From assembly GCF_000321225.1 (NCBI RefSeq), contig NW_004450585.1:114614-178613 (forward strand): a stretch of 64,000 nt of DNA, in the 5' to 3' direction. This document shows positions 24,101 through 36,100 of the stretch, one piece after another. The DNA is from Odobenus rosmarus divergens (taxonomy: Eukaryota; Chordata; Mammalia; Carnivora; Odobenidae). Each line of letters opens with the position of its first letter. The stretch's first letter is position 1. Under the pieces are notes generated by a model that saw only the letters and a program-made list of their open reading frames with translations, was not told the DNA's origin and searched no databases. The position numbers were made by a program, and so were the translations under genes.

Positions 24101-27100
24101 GATTGTTCCCAAACCCTTCTTAACTGGCTTTGCAGGTACTTGGCTCTCGTCCAACCATTTCGACTTACAAGTTGGAGAACGAGGTACAAGACCGTCCGCA
24201 TCAATTTGGGCCTTTGGGCAGCTTCCTTCATTCTGGCGTTGCCTGTCTGGGTCTACTCGAAGGTCATCAAATTTAAAGACGGCGTGGAGAGTTGTGCTTT
24301 TGATTTAACATCCCCTGACGATGTACTCTGGTAGGTTGTTAAAACTTAAGAAAAATAGAGTTGAATTAAGTTGTGAAGTGCTTCATCCTCCTTGTCAACA
24401 CGTGAGCAGCTGCGTAGAGTGTCCTTGGGGATTCTCTAAGGGGCAGTCTCCCCACTTACTTTTCTGCTTTCCACAATCAGGTTGGTAGCTTGATTTTAAG
24501 GGGAGGGTAACCTTTAGAAAAAGATTTGGAGTTTAATTATGTAGCCTCAGTGGACACAAATATATTTATTTAAATATGGATTTTAAAGATCCATGGCAAC
24601 CAGACACAGCAGGAATGCAAAAATCAAGGGAGGGGCAAAATTTCCAAAATGGTCTAGGAGTTACTGAGACTCAGACCTTATTGGTATGCCACTGGAGTGT
24701 GGTTGAATGGTGTTCCCCCCCCCAAAAAATATTCAAGTCCTAATTCTCAGTACCTGTGAATGTGACCTTATTTAGAAATAGGGTCTTTGCAGACATCATC
24801 AAGTTAAACGAGGTCATGCTGGATTAGAGCCAGCCCCCAATCCAGGGATTGGTGTCCTCATGAGGAGAGTAAGATTTGAAGGGACACACAGGGAGAAAGC
24901 CTGTGGAGACAGAGGCAGGGACTGGGGTGATGCATCTACAAGCGAAATAACAGCAAGGTTTTGCCAGAAACCATCAGAGGCGAGGAGAAAGGCACGGAGC
25001 AGATTCTCCCTCAGAGCATCCAAAAGGAGCCAACCCTGCCAACATCTTATTTTCAGACTTCTATCACCAGAATGGACACAATAAATTTCTGTTGTTTCAA
25101 GCCATTCGGTTTGTGGTATTTTGTTACAGCAACTCTCAGTAACTAATACAGAAGCCAACACAGGGATTTCTCACATTTTAATTTGAAAGGAAAAATTAAG
25201 TCAAAAATTTTATTTGAAATTTTGAACACAGCATTACAGTCTATGACTAAAATTTTTTGATGGCCTACTAAGGGCCATGTATTGTGCTAGGTGCTTTTTG
25301 CATACATTATCTCAAGTCAATCTGGAAGATTCCTTTTTCCCGTCCACCACTTGTTAAATAGATGAGTCATTCCTGCATCATGTAGTCACCATCCCCCCAA
25401 GAGGGATGGAGATAGAGGCCCTTGCAAGGCTACAAATCCAGTAATGAAAATCTCCAGAGGACCACAACATCAGTAGGATTGAGTGTTTATTCATTATTTC
25501 TCCCACCAGCACTGGCTGCACTCACAGATAAAAACCATCTGCCAATCGAAAGGTGAAATGATATTTAATCACTGGTGGCCCATACATTAATATGGACCGC
25601 AATGTATCTTAAAGAGAAGCCCAACCTGAGATGACTGTAGGACTTCAGCCTGTGTCAAAGAAATAACAATGCTTCACTGTTTTGCACCAGCATCTGCTTC
25701 TGCTATTTTGGTTGGTTATCATAAAGGATATTCTGAGGTTCTAGCCTCTGTTGATCTTCCCAGAATTAAGTTCTCATGGGGAACTGAGACTGGAACCACT
25801 GTGTGGCTTTCAGAGTCCCTCTAGTCCCAGATGCTCTCTCTTCCTGCCACCCTGTCCACACCCACCCAACGTGGGCTGCCTTCTTCCACCAACACCAAGG
25901 TTCTTCCAGGAAGGAAGACACCTGGCATCTGTGCAGAAATGGAGCTGGCTTACCTGAGAATTTCCCCTGGGGAAGCACCAAGGAAAAGACGGGCTCATTT
26001 CACAACAAGCCCTTTGAAAGGCCATCTGGAGCATCGATTACAAGTGTGGGTTGTGCAGCTAAACTGTCTGTCTGGGTTCAAATCCCACTTCTGCTCATTA
26101 CTAGCTGGATAACCTTGGGCAAGCCACTTAACCCCACTGTGCCTTAGTTTGTTCTTCTGTAACATGAGAATATTAATGGCAATTGTACTCATAGGATTGC
26201 AGAGATTCAGTGGACTGAAGTATGTAAAGTACTCAGATCAGTGCTTATTATATAATAAATGCTACCTGCTATTCTGTATTGTTGCTAATAACACTGAAAG
26301 ATAATGGTAATACATATCTCACCTGTTCGTACTCAGTAGCCTCAGGCTTGGCTAGAGAAGAGATAAGCACTGTTGCTAGCAAACAATGAAGAGCAAGACT
26401 TTTTTTTTTTTTTTGCAGTTTCTTTTATTTTTTCTTTCAAGATTTTATTTAAATTTAAGTTAGTTAACATATAGTGTAGTATTAGTTTCAGGGCTAGAAT
26501 TTAGTGATTCATTACTTGCATAAGAACACCCAGTGTTCATTATATCAAGTGCCCTCCTTAATGCCCATCACCCAGTTACTCCATCCCTCCGCCCACCTCC
26601 CCTCCAGCAACCCTCAGTTTGTTCCCTATAGTTAAGAGTCTCTTATGGTTTGCCCCCCTCTCTGTTTTTATCTTATTTTATTTTTCTCTATGTCAAAGCA
26701 GCAAAGATCCTTAACTTTTCCCCCGAGGACTTTTATCCTGGGCCCTGAAAAATTAGAGAATCATGCCTCATAAACTGTAAAAGTTCCTGGCATTGTGAAT
26801 ATGATAGTCATGTCTTCTCTCTCTCTCTCATTTTACAGGTACACACTTTATTTGACGATAACAACTTTTTTTTTCCCTTTGCCTTTGATTTTGGTGTGCT
26901 ATATTTTAATTTTATGCTATACTTGGGAGATGTATCAACAGAATAAGGATGCCAGATGGTAAGTGTTTACCCTATTTTGCTTTTTGTTGAAAGAACAATT
27001 CAGAGATCCTAAGACATCTACAACAGAATTTTAAACAACAATCACTTGAAACATACCACATTTAGACATATGGGCATTAATGTCTACATGAGCAATTTCT

Positions 27101-30100
27101 GAAAACAGGACATGTTCTGAAGCAGCTATTTGAGGATCTCTCAGTGATAAATGTTGCAATCACTGATATAATGGTTTCATAAAAATGTAAACAGAACTCA
27201 AGATACTATTTAAAGAATACTTTTATATTTGTCATCAATAATGTTATTTAAATGTTTTATTTGTACACTTTGCAGAGTTGTGTGCATATGTAAATATCTT
27301 AGATGCCATGTATAACTTTCTAATTTTTGTGTTTTAAATTGTTAATTTGGAGGATAGGGATCTCATTAATATTTGAATAATTAGGACAAGATTAATTAGG
27401 ACTAAATAAAACCAGAGACTTCCCCTAAGACAATAGACTTGGGAAGAACCTTTAAAGATAATTGGTCTCTAAAACTCTATGAATAAATCTAAATTATTTT
27501 CTAGGGGGGGCCTTGGTGGCTAAATCGGTTAAGCATCCGACTCTTGACTTTGGCTCAGCTCAGGGTCTCAGGGTCCTGAGATGGAACCCTGCCTATGCTC
27601 CACACTCAGTTGAGGGGTAGGGGGTTGGGAAGGGTCTGCTGCGGATTCCCTCCCTCTCCCTCTGTCCCTCCCTCCTGTGTGCGCGTCCTCTTTCTCTCTA
27701 CACATAAATAAATCTTCTTAAAAAATTATTTTCTAGGGGCGCCTGGGTGGCTGAGTCGTTAAGCGTCTGCCTTCGGCTCAGGTCATGATCCCAGGGTCCT
27801 GGGATCGAGCCCCACATCGGGCTCCCTGCTCCGCGGGAAGCCTGCTTCTCCCTCTCCCACTCCCCCTGCTTGTGTTCCTTCTCTCACTGTGTCTCTGTCA
27901 AATAAATAAAATCTTTAAAAATAAAAAATAAAAAAATTATTTTCTACTTGAAATTATCTATACCAAGTTGTTCAAGTGAGTGAGTCAGTGAATACATGTG
28001 TTGGATTTTAAAAATATTATTAAAGAGTGCCTGGGTGGCTCAGTTGGTTAAGCGACTGCCTTCAGCTCAGGTCATGATTCTGGAGTCCCGGGATCGAGTC
28101 CCACATCGGGCTCCCCGCTCAGCGGGGAGTCTGCTTCTCCCTCGGACCCTCCCCCCCCTCATGCTCTCTCTCTCTTTCTCTCTCTCAAATAAATAAATAA
28201 ATAAAATCTTTAAAAAAAAATAAAAAATAAAAATATTATTAAAATTTGTCCTTAGAATAGATTACTGTATTTGTCTTGGACAGACAAGATCACAAGATTT
28301 CCCACACATAACCCCCTCTGAATCCCCTTCACCTGTTTCAACCATCCCCCACCCACATCCCCTCTGCCAACCCCTAGTTTCTTCTCTATTTTTAAGAGTC
28401 TATTTTTTTATTTGTCTCTTTTTTTGCTTTCTTCATTCGTTTTGTTTCTTCCACATATACATGAAATCATATGGTACTTGTCTTTCTCTGACTGACTTAA
28501 TTCCCTCAGCGTTATACTCTCTGGCTCAATCCATGTTGTTGCAAATGTCAAGATTTTATTCTGTTTTATGGCTGAGTAATATTCCATCATACATATATAT
28601 CACACATTCTTTATCGTTGTCTATCAGTGGACACTGCAGTTGCTTCCATATCTTGGCTATTGTAAATAATGCTGCAACAAATACACGGTTACATATAGCT
28701 TTTTCAAATAAGTGTTTTTGTATTTTGGGGGGTAAATACCCAGTGGTGCATTACTGGATCATATGGTAATTCTATTTTTAATTTTTTAAGGAACCTCTAT
28801 ACTCTTTCCACAGTGGCTGCACCAGTTTGCATTCCCTCCAACAGTGCAAGAGTGTTCCTGTTTCTCCACATCCTCACCAACACCTGTTTTTTCTTTTTTT
28901 TTATTTTAGCCATTCTGATATGTATGAGAATACATCAGGGAAGAATACACTTCCCTGATGATGAGTGATGTTGAGGATCTTTTCATGTCTGTTGACCATC
29001 TGTATGTCTTCTGTGGAGAAATATCTGTTCCTATCTTCTGCCCATTTTTGACCTGGAGTATTTGGTTTTTTGGTGGTGAGTTGTGTAAGTTCTTTATATA
29101 TTTTGGGTACTAACCCTTTATCAAGTATGTCATTTGCAAATACCTTCTCCCATTTAATAGGTTGTCTTTTTGTTTTGTTGATAGTTTCCTTTGTTGTGAA
29201 GAAGCTTTTTATTTTGATGTAGTCCCAATAGTTTATTTTTGCTTTTGTTTCCCCTGCCTCAGAAGACCTGTCTAGAAAAATGTTGCCATGGCTGATGTCA
29301 GAGAAATTACTGCCTGTACTCTCTTCTGGGATTTTTATGGTTTCAGGTCTCACATTTAAGTCCTTCATCCATTCTGAGTTTATTTTTGTTCATGGTGTGA
29401 GAAAGTGGTCCAGATTCATTCTTTTGCATGTAGTTGTCCAGTTTCCCAACACCATTTGTTGAAGAGAATGTCTTTTTCCCATTGCACATTCTTGCCTCTT
29501 TTGTCAAAGATTAATTGACCATATATATAATTGTGGGTTTATTTTTGGGCACTCTATTCTGTTCCACTGATGTATGTGTCTATTTTTTGTGCCAGTACGA
29601 GACTGTTTTGATTACTACATCTCTGTAGTATGTCTTGAAATCTGGAATTGTGATAGCTCCAGGGTTGTTCTTCTTTTTCTAAGATTGCTTTGGCTATTCA
29701 GGGCCTTCTGTGTTTCCATACAAATTTTAGGATTATTTGTCCTAGTTTTGTGAAAAAAATGCTGTTGGTATCTTGATAGGGACTGCATTAAATCTGTAGA
29801 TTGCTTTGGATAGTATGGACATTTTAACAATATTTGTTCTCCCATTCCATGAGCATGAAATATCTTTCCATCTGTTTGTTGTATTTTCAATTTCTTTCAT
29901 CAGTGTTTTATTGTTTTCAGAGTACAGGTCTTTTACCTCCTTGGTTAAGTTTATTCCTAGGCATTTTGTTAATTTTGCTGCAGTTGTAAATGGGATTGTT
30001 ACCTTAATTTCTCTTTCTAGCTACTCATTACTAGTGTATACCAACACAACAGATTTCTGTATATTTATTTGTATCCCACGACCTTACTAAATTCACTTAT

Positions 30101-33100
30101 CAGTTCTAGTAGATATTTTTAGTGGAGTCTTCAGGGTTTTCTAAATATAGTATCATGAATCTGCATAATAGTGAAAGTTTTGCTTCTTTTCAATTTAGAT
30201 GTCTTTTATTTCTCTTTGCTGTCTGATTGCTGTGGCTAAGAATTCCAGTACTATGTTGAATAAAAGTAGTGAAAAAGAACATCCTTGCCATGTTCCTGAT
30301 CTTAGTGGGGAAGCTCTCAGTTTTCCTCATTGAGTATGATGTTAGCTTTGGGTTTTTCATATATGGCCTTTATGATGTTGAGGGACCCTCCCTCTAAACC
30401 TATTTTGTTGAGGGTTTTTATCATGAATGGGTGTTGTACTTTGCAAAATGCTTTTCCTGCATCTTCTGAAATGGTCATATGGTTTTTATCCTTTCTCTTG
30501 TTAATATGATGTATCATATTGATTGGTGTGTGAATATTGAACCACCTTGCATCCCAGGAATAATCCCATTTAATTGTGGTGAATGATTTTAATGTATTGT
30601 TGGAGTCAGTTTGCTAATTTTTGTTGAGGATTTTTGCATCTATGTTCATCAGAGATATTGACCTATAGTTCTCTTTTTTTTGTAGTGTCTCTATCTGGTT
30701 TTGGTATCAGGGTAATGATGACCTCAGAGATGAATCTGGAAGCTTTCATTCCTCTTTTATCTTTTGGAATAGGTTGAGAATAGGTATTAACTCTTCTTTA
30801 AATGTTTGGCACAATTCACCTGTGAAGCCATCTGGTCTGGACTTTTGTTTGTTGGGAGTTTTTTGATACTAATTCAATTTCATTGCTGGTAATCAGTCCA
30901 TTCAAATTTTCTATTTCTTCCTGATTAAGTTTTGAGAAATTATATGTTTCTAGGAATTTATTCATTTCTTCTAGATTGTCTAATTGGTTGGCATATAATT
31001 TTTCATAATATTTTCTTATGATCTTTTCCATTTCTGTAGTGTTGGTTGTTATTTCTTCTCTTTCTGATTTTATTTGAGTTCTTTTTTAAAAAATGAGTCT
31101 AGCTAACATTTTATCAATTTTGTTGATCTCCACAGAACCAGTTCCTGGTTTCATTGATCTGTTCTATTGTGGTTTTTTGTTTCTGTTTAATTTATTCTGC
31201 TCTAATATTTACTATTTCTTTCCTTCTATTGATTTTGGGTTTTGTTTGTTCTTATTTTAGCTCTTTATGTATAAAAGTAGGATGTTTATTTGAGATTTTT
31301 TTTTTGCTTATTGAGGTAAGCCTGTATTGCTATAAACTTCCCTCAGAGGACAGCTTTTACTGCATCACAAGGATTTGGGACCATTATGTTATCATTTTCA
31401 TTTGTGTCCATATTTTTTTATTTCCTCCTTGATTTCTTGATTGACTCACTCATTATTTAGTAGCATGTTATTTAACCTCCATGTATTTGTGTTCTTTCTA
31501 GATTTTTTCTTGTGGTTGATTTCTAGTTTCATTGCATATGGTCAGAAAAGCATGCATGATATGACTTTGATCTTCTTTAATTTGTTAAGACTTGTTTTGT
31601 GGCCTAACATGTGATCTATTCTGGAGAATGTTCCATGTGCACTTGAAAGAATGTGTACACTCTTTTAAAATGGAATGTTCTGAATATATCTGTTGGGTCT
31701 ATCTGGTCCAATGTATCATTCAAAGCTACTGTTTCCATGTTGATTTTCTATCTGATCTATCCATTGATATAAGTGGGGTGTTAAAGTCCCCTACTATTAG
31801 TGTATCACCATCAATTACTTCCTTCATTTTTATTTATAGCTGCTTTATGTATTGGGGTGTTCCCATACTGGTTCCATAAATATTTACAATTGTAATATGT
31901 TCTTGTTGGATTGTTCCCTTTATGACTATGCAGTATCCTTTGTCTCTTGTATGGTCTCTTTTTTTAAGTCTGTTTTGTCCAATATAAGTAATGCTACCCC
32001 AGCTTTTTCTTTACTTCCATTTGCATGATAAATGTTTTCTATCCCTTCATTTTCAAATTGCATGTGTCTTTAGGAATGAAATGAGTCTCTGGTATGCAAC
32101 ATATAGATGGGTCTTACTTGTTTATCCATTCAGTCACCCTATCTTTGGAGCATTTAGTCCATTCACATTAAAAGTAATTATTGATAGGTATGTACTTACT
32201 GTCATATTTAAATTATTTTATGGTTGTTTTTGTAGTTCTTCTTTGTTCCTTTCTTCTCTTACCCTCTTCTCTCATGGTTTGATGGCTTTCTTTGGTGATA
32301 TACCTGGATTCCTTTCTCTTTATATTTTGCGTATCTATTACTGGTTTTGGATTTGTGGTTATCATTATGTTATATATAACATTTTATGCATACAGCAGTC
32401 TGTATTAAGTTGATGATCTCTTAAGTTTGAACCCTAGATCTAAAAGCACTAAATTTTTACTTCCTTACCCCCAATATTTTAGGTACATGGTGTTAACCTT
32501 TACATCCTTTTATTTTGTGAATCCCCGGGCTAATTTTTATAGATATACTTATTTTTGCTGCTTTTGTGCTTTTTACTTTTCTTACTCCTGCTTATGGTCT
32601 TTCCTTTCCACTCAGAGAATCCCCTTTAATATTTCTTGTGAGGTTGGTTTAGAGGTGATGAATTTCTTTAACTTTTATTTGTCTAGGGAACTCTTTATCT
32701 CTCCTTCTATTCTGAATGATAGCCTTGCTTAATAGAGCATTCTTGGTTCCAGGGTTGTTGTTTTTTTTTCTTTCAGCATTTTGACTATATCATGACACTC
32801 CCTTCTTGCCTGCAAAATCAACTCAAAGCCTTATGGGGTTTCCCTTATATGTAAATGTTTTCTTTTCTCTTGCTGCTTTTAAAATTCTCTCTTTATCACT
32901 GTTTTTTGCCATTCTAATTATTATGTGTCTTGCTGTGTATCTCCTTGAGCTGGTTTTATTAGAAGTTCTCTGTGCCTCCTGGATCTGGAAGTCTTTTGCC
33001 TTTCTCTGATTAGGGAAGTTTTCAGCTATTATTTCTTCAAATAAATTTTCTGCCCCCTTTTCTCTCTCTTCTCCTTCTGGAATCCCTGTGATGCAAATAT

Positions 33101-36100
33101 TATTATGCTTGATTGTGTTGCTGAGTTCTCTTAATCTTTTCTCATTTTTTAATTTTTTTTTCTCTCCTGTTCAGCTTGATAGCTTTCCATTATTCTGTCT
33201 TCTAGGTCGCTGATCCATTCTTCTGCTTCCTCTATTTTACTACTTTGTGTTCACTTTGCCAGCACACATACCTCTATTCTACTATTAATTCCCCCTAGTG
33301 TATTTTTATTTTCAGTAATTTCTCAAGTCCAGTGAGTATCTTTATGACCATTACTTTAAATTCTCTATCAGGCATATTGCTTATCTCCATTTCATTGGCT
33401 CTCTTGCTGTGATTTTGTCCTGTTCTTTCATGTGGGGCCCATTCCTCTGATCCTCATCTTATCTAACTCTGTGTCTGTTTCTATGTGTTAGGAAAGTTAG
33501 CTACATCTTCTGCTCTTGAAAATAGTGGCCTTAGGAAGAAGAGGTCCTATAGTGCTCTGCAATGCAATGTTCCCTATTCACCAGAACCTGGCACTTCAGG
33601 GGTGTCTCCTATATGTGTTGCATGTGCCCTACTATTATGGCTGAACTGCATTTGCTTTCAGTCCAGTCATCTGCAATGGCTCTCTCTGCCTGCTGTGGGC
33701 AGGGGTTGGTTCCTGTGTTGTTAATGGATCAGTATGTGGCTGCCTTGGGCTTGAGTTGGGTCAAACCAGGCATCTACCAGAGTTGCAGTCACATTGAACT
33801 GGAGGGCACTCTCCCTGTGTTGTCCCCTGAGAAGCTTTCATTGGTGGGTGGGCCTGCAGTCAGAGCAGATGTCTGCCCCTAGCCCACTGCTGGGGCCACA
33901 GTGGAACTTGTGTATGTGGTTATCTTCCCCTCTTCCCAGGGCAGGAGTCACTTTGGAGTGCTGCTGGCCACTGTCAGGGCTGTTTGCACACTGCCAAGCT
34001 TGTGGCAGTGTTTTGAATGGGCTCCAGCCAAAAGCATATTGGAGAAGGCAGATCCGCAGAATGTGGGGTTGGGGCACGCAGGGTTAGCAAAATTTGCATA
34101 GTTCTGCTCTGGGAGAGGACCTGTAGCCACTTTTGAGGATGGCCAAGGGCCGGTTGGAGAGGTCAGTTCTGAGGAGAGCAGGGGGGTGGAGCACGCTGTT
34201 AGCATACCAGGTAGAGAGTGTTCATGTTGGTTCCCTAGGTGTCCATTTATCTAGGCTGGAGGGCAGGAGAGCGAAATGGCACCACCAGCTCTTTTATTCT
34301 TGGAGAAGTCTCTTAATGATCTCTGCTCCTCCAGCAAATGTTCTGAGATTAGTAAATAAATCTTCCAGTAAAACCCATGCATTTTTCAAACTGCTGCTTC
34401 TATTCTATATCTCCAAGAAACTGTTGTTTGCCTGTCTCCTTAAGCATGGGAACTCAGTTCCTACCACCCTTTGGCTCTCCCAGAGCTGAGCTTGTTAATT
34501 TTTAAAGTTCCAAGTGTTAAGCCTCACTGATTATAAAAATTTGTAAAGTTAAGCCCCTCTGGTTTAAAGCCAAATGTGGAGAATCATCTTCTGAGTTCAA
34601 GTCCCCCCTGCCTGGGGTACCTGGTGTAGGGTCTGCTCCTCTGCCTTATTCATGCATGCAGCTTTCTGCCCTCCTGAAGACAGTCTCACATGTCAGTTTG
34701 GTTCTTCTTTGTCCTTCCAACCATTTTTGATATACACTCTTCTCTACGATTAACCATGGAGAGTCTGTTCTGCCAGGCTTTGGGTCATTTTCTAGGCTAT
34801 TTACACTGATGTGGGTGTTATGTAGGTGTATCCATGGGACACGGTGAGTTTATAACCCACCATCTTCCCTAGAAGTCAAATGGGTGATCAATTTGACTAT
34901 GAGTCAAAATTCATGGCAAACTCTGGTACCAAAATTTTAGGTGTTCTATTGACCCATTACATTTTTTCTCACTTAGCTTCTTGAAATTCTTTGGCAAAAC
35001 TGCATTCTTAAAGGGTGGTCTGTTTAGAATGGGAAAGGGAAGCAGCCACAGTTATAGAAAAATAACTTAGCCTCTAAAATAAATGTATCACAGGCAGCTG
35101 AGCTAGTGAGACAGTTGAAATGGAATCACATGGAATATTAAGACACTGACAGCTGGAGAGGGTGCTTGAGCCCTTTTAAGACAGTTCTCCAAAGAAGATC
35201 ACTTTGTTCCCAGCACTTTTCTCAGAAATGCAAAGAGCATCTTATGAAACAGAACTCATACTGCCAGTTGTCCCTCAAAATGGAAAAAGTTAGAAGAATG
35301 ATGGTGCCTACTGCAGATAAACTGCAGAGGAATCTTTACCTTACAATGACTTTCAGTTGCCATGCTTTTTTTATATTATTCCTCAGGCTTATTCATCTGC
35401 TTCAACTATGTCCCTGGGACATTTCTATTAAATGTCTAAATATAATATAACATGATAAAACTTGGGGATTTTAAAATATATTTTATTTTGGAATAATTTT
35501 AAATTAATAGAAAAGTTGCATAAACAGTAGGGAGAGTTCCTATATACTCCTCACTTTGTTTCTCCATTAATATCCTACCTTACCATGATGCATTTGTCAA
35601 AGCAAAGAAAATGGCATTAGTACATTACTACTAACTAAACTCTATCCCTTATTGGATTTCTCCAGTTTTTCCATTAAAGTCCCCTTTCTGGTCTAGGATT
35701 CAATGCAGAATATCATATTGTATTTAGTTGTCATGTCTCCCCAGTCTCCTCTGGTCTATGACAGTTTCCCACTCTTTCCTTATTTTTCATGACCTCAAGG
35801 GTATTAAGGAGTACTGGTCAGGTATCCTATAGAATGTTCCCAATCTGGATTTGTCTGATATTGTATCACAATTAGACTGTAGTTATGTGTTTTGGAGGAA
35901 AATCAGTTCTTCTCATCACAACATATCAGGGGGCACAAGGTAACTGCATTACATCTCTGTTGATGAAAGTTCTAGGAAATCATTGCCCATAATTTCTATG
36001 GTTATTTATGTTCTGTCTATCTTAATGTTTCCTTTGTAGTTACAACCCCAGTGTTCCAAAAGAGAGAGTGATGAAGCTGACGAAGATGGTGCTTGTACTG

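Larger units (their letters stand above)
20168..24135 (+). other. MCHR2 intron 2 (3968 bp)
   Basis: GT-AG, phase 2, without any young SINE or L1. It contains a 10-bp-stem hairpin (20500-20526), a 20-bp tandem duplication (20603-20642), an L2 3' end (about 21190-21420) and a longer L2-like old repeat (about 22330-22920). From about 22.93 to 24.13 kb the sequence is moderately GC-rich with nothing I recognise; a 155-codon open frame there has no ATG start. Confidence 0.9.
24331..26838 (+). other. MCHR2 intron 3 (2508 bp)
   Basis: GT-AG, phase 2. Most of it is repeat-derived: a MaLR LTR (24698-25150), an antisense MIR (about 25250-25345), a well-preserved sense MIR (about 26030-26280) and an antisense L1 3' end (about 26400-26695). 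The stretch 25345-26030 shows nothing I can classify. Confidence 0.9.
28262..34880 (-). mobile_element. Near full-length L1, antisense to MCHR2, inactive
   Basis: About 6.6 kb. Read on the minus strand it has a GC-richer 5' UTR (about 34880-33480), an ORF1 region (about 33480-32560), an ORF2 region (about 32440-28600) and a short 3' UTR. It fills 73% of intron 4. Both ORFs are broken into short frames, so it cannot move autonomously. No clear poly-T or target duplication is visible at the left edge, which suggests age or loss of the terminus. Confidence 0.9.
26959..36039 (+). other. MCHR2 intron 4 (9081 bp)
   Basis: GT-AG, phase 2, and the largest intron of the coding region. It carries three sense SINEs (27504-28229), a near full-length antisense L1 (about 28262-34880) and an older L1-type 3' segment (about 35470-35980) just before exon 5. 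The first 530 bases and the stretch 34880-35470 are AT-rich and show no feature. Confidence 0.9.

Noticed and set aside
28901..29368. 155-codon minus-strand frame as an independent gene
   Set aside because: It is the C-terminal part of a decayed L1 ORF2.
33485..34489. Several overlapping 79-118-codon frames in a GC-rich block
   Set aside because: They lie in the 5' UTR of the antisense L1, where the GC content lengthens chance frames; they are on several strands and frames at once.
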